From: Panax quinquefolius
Lineage: Eukaryota > Streptophyta > Magnoliopsida > Apiales > Araliaceae
Assembly: GCA_020205615.1 (NCBI GenBank)
Contig: CM035166.1
Span: 90,635,043 to 90,699,042 of the forward strand
DNA: 64,000 bases
Direction: 5' to 3'
Shown: positions 56,751 to 64,000 of the stretch, one piece after another
Numbering within the stretch: the stretch's first letter is position 1
How the letters are laid out: the number at the start of each line of letters is the position of its first letter
Notes under the pieces: generated by a model
What the model was told of the DNA's origin: nothing
Database searches by the model: none
Seen by the model: only the letters and a program-made list of their open reading frames with translations
Translations under genes and position numbers: made by a program

Positions 56751-58440
56751 GTGTTTAAGAGTTGGCAATCACAACTTTTTATTTGTTTTACGTTTTCAAA
56801 GATTGGGAAGAGTAGAGCAGATACACCTGAAGGACAGTCGATGACTGTCAGTGAATCAGCACCACGAATACCTGTCAAGGAACATTTGGGACCTACATTA
56901 AGTGTTCATGCCAGCACAGCGTCCAAACGTTCGCATGGAGATTCTCGTCCAAGGGCTGTGGGCAAAGCTAAGAGAAAGCTAGTCTTTACAGCAGAGAAAG
57001 AGTCTGGTCACGGTCGGAAGCAAGTAGAAGGCACCTCACCTAAAACTCGATACCGAGATGACCAGGACGAAAAGGCCTTTCGGTTGGCTAAGATGGCAGA
57101 CGAAGCGGATAGGGCCATGGAGGCACTTATGAAGCAATGGCAGGATATAGCTGAGCAGATGTCCCGGATGGAAGAGTTGAGAGATGAAGCATCCAGTTAC
57201 GTTCGGTCCGAAGAGCGTGGGCATAGAAGTGGGAAGGAACCCGCTCATTCAGGACGTGAAACTCAGGGCCAACATCGAGAAAGAAGAAGAACGAGAAGCC
57301 CTACTCCTCGAAGATCGAAGGGAGCGCACCATCATGTCGGTCCTAAGAAGCAGAGCCGAAGTGAACAAAGAGGCCGATCCAGAGAACATACTCCCGAAAA
57401 TACAAAGAGAGTGCTCGTTGTTGCGCATTCTCATCACAACCACAGAATCCAAAGATGAAGCAGATCTAGGGGATGTACTCCAGAAAGTCCGTCGGGGGCA
57501 CGTCGTTTTGTGGGCCACCATCATCATAGAAGTCTCTCAAAAATTGAGTGTTCTATGGTAAAAGACCGATCCGTTCAAAAGAAGAAAGACTCCCTAGAGA
57601 AAGAAGCGTCATCTCGACCGGAAGGGGTAGATTTTTTGGTTAAGGAGTTGAAAGAGCTCCGAAAGCAGTTGGCAGAGGTGCAGCAGGTGAGGGACACCCC
57701 GGGGAAGAAAGCATCTCCTTTTTCCTCGGACATTCTTAAGGAAAAGGCAGACATCACCAAGAAGCTGCCATGCATGGAGAGTTACGATGGATCTGGGGAT
57801 CCCTATGACCATAGTCAGGCGTTCGACCGGCTGATGGATTATTATGACTTTACCGATGCTGCCAAGTGTCACATGTTTGTCACAACACTAAAGAAAGATG
57901 CGAGGCAGTGGATGGGAACTTTACCGTCAGATTCGATTTCCTTTTGGACCGAGCTCTGTGACAAGTTCCATGCCCGTTTTGGGAGCAACCGAAGAAGAGG
58001 GAAGCCTACAGGTTCTCTAGCACAGGTCAGACAGTTCTCCAACGAATCTTTAGGCCAGTATGTGAAGAGGTTCAGAGAAGTAGTTGGTCGTATATCGACC
58101 TCAATGATGATCTCAGCAGTGAAAGGGTCGCATTTGAATAAATTTGGATTTGGTGAAGTCTGAAAAGCTAGTGAAGAAATTGATGTTCCATCACCGAAAA
58201 GTCTGGCAGAGGCTTTCGACAAGGCAGAAGGTTATATTGTTATGGAGGAAGCTATGAATAGCCTGAAGCATCCTTCTTCGGGCCAAATGAAGGAGGCAGA
58301 TATTCCTAAGACCCAAGGCGATCATAGGAAGACGGGGGGGGGGGGGGTATAATGATCGACCAGAGGGCAGTTCGAAGAAGTACAACAACTCATGGCGACA
58401 AGGAAGTAATCGTCCACCTGTGTCAGCCCCGAAGGTGAAT
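56751..58440 (+). pseudogene. Tat gag
   Basis: Gag polyprotein, essentially one frame. A charged N-terminal half (Arg/Ser/His-rich, 56751-57458) ends at TGA 57456-57458, probably from CGA. The same frame resumes and reaches the Gag domain (MESYDGSGDPYDHSQAFDRL and WTELCDKFHARFGSN, 57750-58000). A second TGA at 58161-58163 is again read through in the same frame (SLAEAFDKAEGYI). A run of 14 G at 58334-58347 then shifts into the protease frame, so gag and protease were probably one ORF. The true start is unclear: the first in-frame ATG is at about 56840. Confidence 0.82.
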
Positions 58441-59700
58441 AAGGTTTACACTAAACTAAATACTGATAGGTCGGTGATTTTGGACCAGATCAGAAACCAG
58501 CCATTCTTTGAGCCACCTCGTGATAATTATAGGACAGGGCAAGATAACTCTCGGAAGTATTGTAGCTATCATCAAGCCGCGGGCCATGATACTAATAAGT
58601 GTTGCAATCTGAAGGATTTCATGGAGAAGAAGATTCAAAGCGGTCTGCTGGTTCAGTATGTAGCCGAAAGGGACCAACAAGATCAGCAGAATGCCGATCG
58701 TACTGTTCAGACGGTTCAAATGGTTCCACCCGTCCAAAATGCTCCAATACCACCACCGAGGTACATCATTGATGTTATAACCGGAGGGACAGCAGGGAAG
58801 TTAGTAGGGAAGAAGAGGAGAGGATATCTGGATTCGATCATGTCCGTGGCGGGTGTTCCCCCGAAGGCCGACAGATCATTTCCAGGGACTATTATATCCT
58901 TTACCGATGCAGATTATCCTTCGGAGCCCATCTTAGTGATCACTGCACAAGTGGGCTCGGTGGATGTGAAGCGTATGATGATAGACAACGGGTCTTCTGT
59001 GAATATTTTGTATGCCCATGCTTATCAGAGGATGCATCTTGATGGGCGAAAGATGGAGGTCGGGCAAGAGGTTCCTTTATATGGCTTCAACAATGATCCA
59101 GTCAAAGTTGCAGGCACCATCGAACTCCCAGTGATCTTCGGCACAGCTCCTCAGCAGGTAGAAATAATATGTAAATTCTATGTTGTGCATGTAGATTCGG
59201 CTTACAACGCCATACTGGGGAGACCTACATTGACAGCTCTCCAAGCTGTGACCTCCATCCCTCACTTCAAAATCAAGTTCCCCACAGCACACGGAGTCGG
59301 AGAGGTGGCAGGGGACTTGGATCTAGCCCGATGCTATTATCGGAATGCTGTTATTTCCTCCGGAGTAGGAGTCAGCAAACAGAAGCAAACCATGGCAATT
59401 GAGATCGAGCCCTTCACTGAAAGCAGCTTGGAGCCATTGGTAATTCCTGCAGGAGAGACAGAAGAGATCGAGCTGGTCCTTAGAAAGGCAGATAAAACAG
59501 TGAAGATTTGTTCGGGATTACCAGAGCCTCTTCGGACAAACCTTATGGAACTACTTCGCTGCTATGCGGACATTTTTGCATGGGAACCTCAAGACATGCC
59601 AGGGATTAGACGGAAGATTGCTGAACACAGACTGGAAGTGGATCCATCGAAGAAGCCTGTTCGGCAAAAAAGACTGATCTTTGCACCTGAACGTCAGAGG
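58420..59700 (+). pseudogene. Tat zinc knuckle and aspartic protease
   Basis: An open frame of 442 codons. YCSYHQAAGHDTNKC is the CHHC-type knuckle of Tat Gag (about residues 47-62). The protease has active site MMIDNGSSVNIL (D-N-G in place of D-T-G, usual for this group) and the ILGRPTLTALQA strand. The C-terminal part (LEVDPSKKPVRQKRL) leads into RT. The frame ends at 59748 by a frameshift at the RT N-terminus. Confidence 0.88.
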
Positions 59701-60440
59701 ATCATTGACGAGGAGATCGCAAGTCGATGGTCACGATTTTATTTTTGAGATCGACTACCCGGTGGATGGCTAATGTAGTATTGGTGCAAAAAAGAGATCG
59801 GAAATGGCGAGTTTGCATCGACTACAACCGAACTGAATAAAGCTTGTCAGAAGGATTTTTATCCTTTGCCCCATATCGATCAGCTTATTGATGCCACTTC
59901 GGGGTATGCATTACTAAGTTTTATAGATGTTTTTTCAGGTTATCATCAAATATCCATGTGCAAAGAAGACATCCCGAAGATAGCATTCATTACCCACCGT
60001 TCAGTGTATACATATAAGAAGATGACCTTTGGCCTTATAAATGCTGGGGCCACTTACCAAAAGATGATGAATTTTATATTTGATAGACAGTTGAGGAGGA
60101 ACATGGAGGTGTACATAGATGATATGATCGTGAAAAGCATGCAAGTCCACATGCACTTGGATGATCTGGAGGAATGCTTTCAGACTGTCTGTCACCACAA
60201 GTTGAGGCTCAATCCAGCAAAGTGTACCTTCGGACTCGGTGCAGGGAAGTTCCTGGGGTATCTGGTCAGTCAGAGGGGCATTGAAGCCAATCCAGAGAAG
60301 ATCCAGGCCATTCTTGACATGAAGACTCCTCAGTCGTTCAAAGATGTCCAACGCCCCGATTGGGCAGGATTGCAGCCTACGAGGAGGTTTATGTCAAGTC
60401 TGCGGAGAGAGATGCTTGCCGCTCTTCGACAATAATCAAG
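59700..60440 (+). pseudogene. Tat reverse transcriptase
   Basis: After a short shifted stretch (59735-59830, ANVVLVQKRDRKWRVCIDY in another frame) the RT reads in one frame: ELNKACQKDFYPLPHID, FIDVFSGYHQI, the catalytic VYIDDMIVKS, and LRLNPAKCTFGLGAGKFLGY. The frame is lost at about 60350 just before RNase H. Confidence 0.85.
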
Positions 60441-60930
60441 GGGACGAAGAATGCGAAGACGTTCCAAATGGACTTTGAGTGTGAAGACGCCTTCCAAGGC
60501 ATAAAGACATATCGTCTTCTGCTCCTGTATTGGTGAAGCCCGCCCCAGCAGAGACCTTGTATTTGTACCTTGCAGCAAGTTCATTGGCGATTGGAGCAAG
60601 ATCTTGGTTGGGAGGTCGTGGAAAGCAAAGATCCGATCTATTATGTCACCACGCCCCTACTAGATGTCAAACCGGTATCCAAATATTGAAAAATTTGCCT
60701 TTACTTTAATAATTGCTAGCCGAAAGCTTCGGCAATATTTTCAAGGCAGGCTCCTAGTCGTCTACACGGATCAACCACTGAAGAAGGTAATGGGTAAGCC
60801 AGAGGTTTCGGGGAGATTAGCAGCATGGACTATGGAGTTGTCCCAATTCTTCATCGAATATCATCCCCGAACTGCTATCAAGGGTCAAGCCTTGGACGAT
60901 TTTATGGTGGAGCGTACATTCACCGAAACA
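60440..60930 (+). pseudogene. Tat RNase H (first)
   Basis: Frameshifted start (FQMDFECEDAFQGIK region, about 60460) and a clear second half in the frame from 60664: KFAFTLIIASRKLRQYFQGR, VYTDQPLKKVMGKPE, MELSQFFIEYHPRTAIKGQA. Positions match the Ty3/gypsy RNase H that follows RT. Confidence 0.75.
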
Positions 60931-60984
60931 GATGCTGAGCTGCCAGAAGTAGAGACGGCCGATAGAGCCGTTGCAGCTCTTCAA

Positions 60985-61385
60985 CACGGTCAGAGTGCAT
61001 GGACTCTGTATGTAGATGGGTCCTCTACGGTGAATGTTAGTGGGGCAGGGATTATCTTGACAAGTCCAGAGTGATTCAAGGTACAGCAAGCAATCAGATT
61101 TGGGTTTAAAGCAACAAACAACGAAGCCGAGTATGAAGCAGTGCTAGCAGGAGTTCGACTGGCGAAGAGTCTAGAAGTCCAGAAGCTGATCATTTATAGT
61201 GACTCTCAGTTGGTCATCAAACAATTGTTAGGAGATTATGAAGCTCGTGGGACAAGGATGATCAAGTATTTGGCAGAGTTGAAAGACCGACTTTGATATT
61301 TTGTCTCTTATAATTTTCAAGGCATAGAACGTAACGACAATTCCATTGCCGATGCCTTATCGAAACTAGCCACTACGGATGCTGT
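60985..61385 (+). pseudogene. Tat second RNase H (archaeal type)
   Basis: WTLYVDGSSTVNVSGAGIIL carries the first catalytic Asp. After an in-frame TGA (61072-61074) the frame continues with NNEAEYEAVLAGVRLAK (Glu), YSDSQLVIKQL (Asp) and, after another TGA, ADALSKLA (Asp). All four catalytic positions are preserved despite two stops. This extra domain is diagnostic of the Tat group. Confidence 0.85.
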
Positions 61386-61469
61386 CGTTTTAAATGGGTC
61401 AGTCTATTTGGAGGTTTTACAGTCAGCCGAGTATCCAGCATGAAGCGGTGATGTGTATCAAACGATCTG

Positions 61470-62697
61470 ACTGCTGGATGACTCCCTACATCGAATATTT
61501 GGCAGATGGCGTCCTTCCTTCGGATCAGATGCTAGCAAAGAAAATCAAGTACAAGAGTGCCAACTTCGTTCTTATTGATGGGGATCTTTTTCGAAGGGCA
61601 TTTTCGTCACCATTATGAAAGTTTTTGGTTCCATCTGAAGCTGAGTATGCTCTTCGGGAAGTCCACGAAGGCATTTGCGGTGATCACATGGCTGCTAAGT
61701 CACTGGCATACAAAGTTCTTCGGCAGGGATACTACTGGCCAACGATCTTTAAGGAAGCTACGGAGTATGTGAAGAAGTGTGAGAAGTGCCAGCTCAACAG
61801 TCCGATCCCACATCAGCCACCAGAAGAGCTATACTCAATTCTATCTCCTATACCCTTTGCTATCTGGGGGGTTGATATACTGGGTCCGTTGCCGAAAGCT
61901 AAAGGACAGGTCAGTTTTGTCATAGTTGCTATTGATTACATGACCAAATGGGTAGAGGCGAAGCCACTTCGGTTGATAACGGAACAAGAGTGTTTGAAGT
62001 TCATGAAAGAATCCGTAGTGTTTCACTTTGGGATTCCTAAAGTGGTGATATCGGACAACGGACGCCAGTTTGTGGGATCGAAATTTGAAGGATTTCTGAA
62101 AGAGCTGGGGGTTCAACACAGAAAAACTTCAGTGGCTCATCCACAGTCGAATGGGCAGGTTGAGGTGACTAACAGAATGCTGCTGAATGGGATCAAGTGC
62201 AGATTAGACGAAGCGAAAGGAAGATGGCCGGAAGAGCTACTCAGTGTATTGTGGGCTTACCGAACTACACCGAGGACTACGACAGAAGATTCACCTTTCA
62301 GATTGGCCTATGGTACTGATGCCTTAGTCCCAGTCGAGATTGGATCTCCAAGTCTTCGCGTTAGTCAGTTCAGAGAGATCTACAATGACGAAGGACTGAA
62401 GGCCAACTTGGATATGTTAGAAGAAGTCAGAGAAGTGGCTTTGATCAAGTTAGCAGCCTACTAGAGGAGAGTTGCCAAGCATTACAACAAAGGGGTAAAG
62501 CTCCGTAGATTCAAAGTGGGGGACTTCGTCCTCAAAGAAGCTGAAGCATCTATGCCACAGAACGTGGGGAAGCTGATACCGAATTGGGAAGGACCGTATG
62601 AAGTAATCGAAGTACCAAAGCCAAGAACTTACTGATTGAAGGCATTGGATGGATCCGAGATTAAGAACACTTGGCACGCTGGCAGACTCCGAAAATA
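61470..62697 (+). pseudogene. Tat integrase
   Basis: HEGICGDHMAAKSLAYK and CEKCQLNSP form the zinc-binding end. The catalytic triad is visible at WGVDILGPLPK (Asp), VVISDNGRQF (Asp) and HPQSNGQVEVTN (Glu). LLSVLWAYRTTPRTTTEDSP and LAYGTDALVPVE follow. The main frame is 61625-62464; after TAG it continues with the C-terminal domain (KVGDFVLKEAE, GPYEVIE, WHAGRL) to about 62697. Upstream part at 61470-61620 is in other frames. Confidence 0.88.
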
Positions 62698-62814
62698 ATT
62701 TCAGTAGAGATCGAGTCAGTTTATCGGAAGTCTGTACATGATTGATCACCATCAATAAAAAGTCACTTTTTCACAACTGATCCTCTTCCTATTTGTCCTA
62801 AGATCCCAATGGTG

Positions 62815-63290
62815 TAAGGAGGTATGGTAGGACTCGCTGGCCATTCGATGGCAGCCTAATTATTTGTTACCCCGTGTGGTAGACAAATCGTGTGATCCTT
62901 TTAATATTGATTTTACCAAGGGTGGTAAATCAATGGGCACCGAAGTAAGGAGGACGGGGTGGACTCGCTGACCATTCGATGGTAGCCTCTTCGGCAGGAG
63001 TGTCCTTATGGTTTTGTTATACCCTGCGCGGTAGACAAATTCCACGGTCCTCTGTTATATTATTTTTACCCCGAGTGGTGAATCAATGGACACCGAAGTA
63101 AGGAGGTATGGTAGGACTCGCTGGCCATTCGATGACAGCCTTATTGTCAGGAGTGTCCTTATGAATTTGTTACCCCATGTGGTAGACAAATTTCATGGCC
63201 CTTATAAAATTGTTCTACCCCGAGTGGTAAATAAATGTCCTTATATACTTGTTCTACCCCGAGTGGTAAGCAAGATCTTGAAGGTGCAAG
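62815..63290 (+). repeat. Tandem repeats in the Tat 3' untranslated region
   Basis: Three diverged long units start taaggaggtatgg (62815, 62946, 63099; periods 131 and 153). Within them a short element taccccgagtggta recurs seven times, and its taccc/ggta ends can pair. Variable tandem repeats between integrase and the 3' LTR are known for Tat/Ogre-group elements. Confidence 0.78.
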
Positions 63291-63616
63291 GAGGATCAGC
63301 CGAATTCACCTCACTCATGACCTGTCTCACACTTTGGAAATGATAAGTATACATTACTTTATGCAAGTGTTAAGTTCGGTTCAGTTCATTCAGTTCATTT
63401 CATTTCTTAACTTAACTGCTATACACCTTATCTGATTTGTAGTTTAAGTTAAGTTCATTCAAGATCATTGATGCTGAATTATTGACAAGAAACGAAGTAA
63501 ACAAAAGCCATAGTAAAGAAAATTAAAATTTCATTAAACACTTAAACAAGTCCACTTAAATTTCTTTACAAAATTTTTGCACAAAATTCTAACGATTAGA
63601 AGCAGTAAAATCCTAT
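63291..63616 (+). other. Noncoding spacer in the Tat element
   Basis: AT-rich, with short repeated phrases of the kind gttcattcagttcattt near 63385-63405. No gene seen. Confidence 0.5.
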
Positions 63617-64000
63617 TTATACATCATTTTCAAAATCGAGCAAAGCAGGATCTACTTGGGCTGCCACCAACTTTTCCTTGCATTGACCTCGGCAGTCTTC
63701 GTATCCTTCGTAATATACTTTCATAATCTCTGCACCGAGCTCATCAGAAGTCCGATAGTCCTCCTGAATCTACTTGAGAAATTCTTCGGTCATGGGAGGA
63801 TCCCGTTCCTGAAGTACCTTAATCTTACTACAAAGTTTACGGCGTTCAGCCCTGTGGGCCCTCCTATCATCCCGAGCCTTTGTATGAACTTCGCTAAGTT
63901 GTGTTGCCAGGTCTCGATGTGCTGTAATGATCTCTTCATTCTTATTCTTTAGAACTTCAGTCTCTGCAACAAAGTGGACATTCATGTTAGTCAATTTATG
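63617..64000 (-). pseudogene. Antisense ORF downstream of Tat integrase (partial, coiled coil)
   Basis: The minus strand is open from the window edge. It encodes a charged coiled-coil segment (VLKNKNEEIITAHRDLATQL and EVHTKARDDRRAHRAERRKL). A single TAG at 63770-63772 follows EEFLK, after which the same frame goes on (IQEDYRTSDELGAEIMKVYY and EGYEDCRGQCKEKLVAAQ) to TAA at 63617-63619. Tat-group elements such as Grande are known to carry an antisense ORF here, of unclear function. The N-terminus is outside the window. Confidence 0.7.

Larger units (their letters stand above)
56108..64000 (+). mobile_element. Tat-lineage Ty3/gypsy retrotransposon (3' LTR outside window)
   Basis: Order on the plus strand: 5' LTR, primer site, gag, protease, RT, RNase H, a second archaeal-type RNase H, integrase, tandem-repeat region, antisense ORF. 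A second RNase H between RNase H and integrase, together with an extra antisense ORF after integrase, are hallmarks of the Tat/Ogre/Grande group. Coding frames are broken by a modest number of stops and indels, so it is inactive but younger-looking than element A. Confidence 0.85.

Noticed and set aside
57036..57872. Minus-strand open frames opposite the Tat gag
   Set aside because: They mirror the sense gag frame and show no known domain.
1..64000. tRNA or rRNA genes
   Set aside because: No tRNA-like cloverleaf or rRNA segments were recognised; the ttggtatc strings are retrotransposon primer sites.

Overview
This 64 kb window is angiosperm nuclear DNA made almost entirely of transposable elements. 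The evidence is Ty3/gypsy polyproteins with a chromodomain, a dual-RNase-H Tat-type element, a CACTA terminus, a hAT-type non-autonomous element with an exact 8-bp target duplication, and intron-containing MLO-gene exons. I cannot name the species. No intact host gene is visible.

Layout. 1-2986 is host-like DNA with a truncated ATL/RING-H2 gene (458-745) and a hAT element (1722-2742). From 2987 to 52536 there is a Russian-doll stack of related long-LTR chromovirus elements (Tekay/Del-like by chromodomain and pol), which can be taken apart by its target-site duplications (TSDs). Solo LTR D (+, 2992-52531, TSD gtgta) is split by element A (-, 3818-44187, TSD ttaat), solo LTR F (+, 46851-49767, TSD ataag) and solo LTR G (-, 49856-51965, TSD tgttt). 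A is split by element B (-, 6669-33522, TSD aactt) and by solo LTR I (-, 40415-43741). B is split by element C (+, 7427-25747, TSD aaaga), and C by element E (+, 11005-20807, no TSD). The order is D, then A, B, C, E, five levels deep. A has the fullest gag-pol, E has lost the reverse transcriptase core, C keeps only 335 bp between its LTRs, and B has lost most of pol.

52537-54171 is host-like DNA with a possible GRF-zinc-finger gene remnant. 54172-54969 holds a hAT fragment and a chromovirus integrase fragment. A CACTA terminus starts inside that integrase fragment at 54970 and carries three MLO-type exons on the minus strand. From about 56108 to the window end lies a Tat-lineage Ty3/gypsy element with 5' LTR, gag, protease, RT, RNase H, a second RNase H, integrase, a tandem-repeat 3' region and an antisense ORF. 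Its 3' LTR is outside the window.

The long LTRs share structure that gag-pol annotation does not explain. There is a GAAA-capped hairpin with covarying pairs, repeated GAATATTC palindromes, a splice-donor-like site after the TATA box, arrays of short hairpins, and in three of them (C, D, I) an unidentified reading frame of about 120 codons. Many differences between copies sit at CAG/CTG sites and look like long-read consensus errors, so frameshifts inside C and E should be read with caution.
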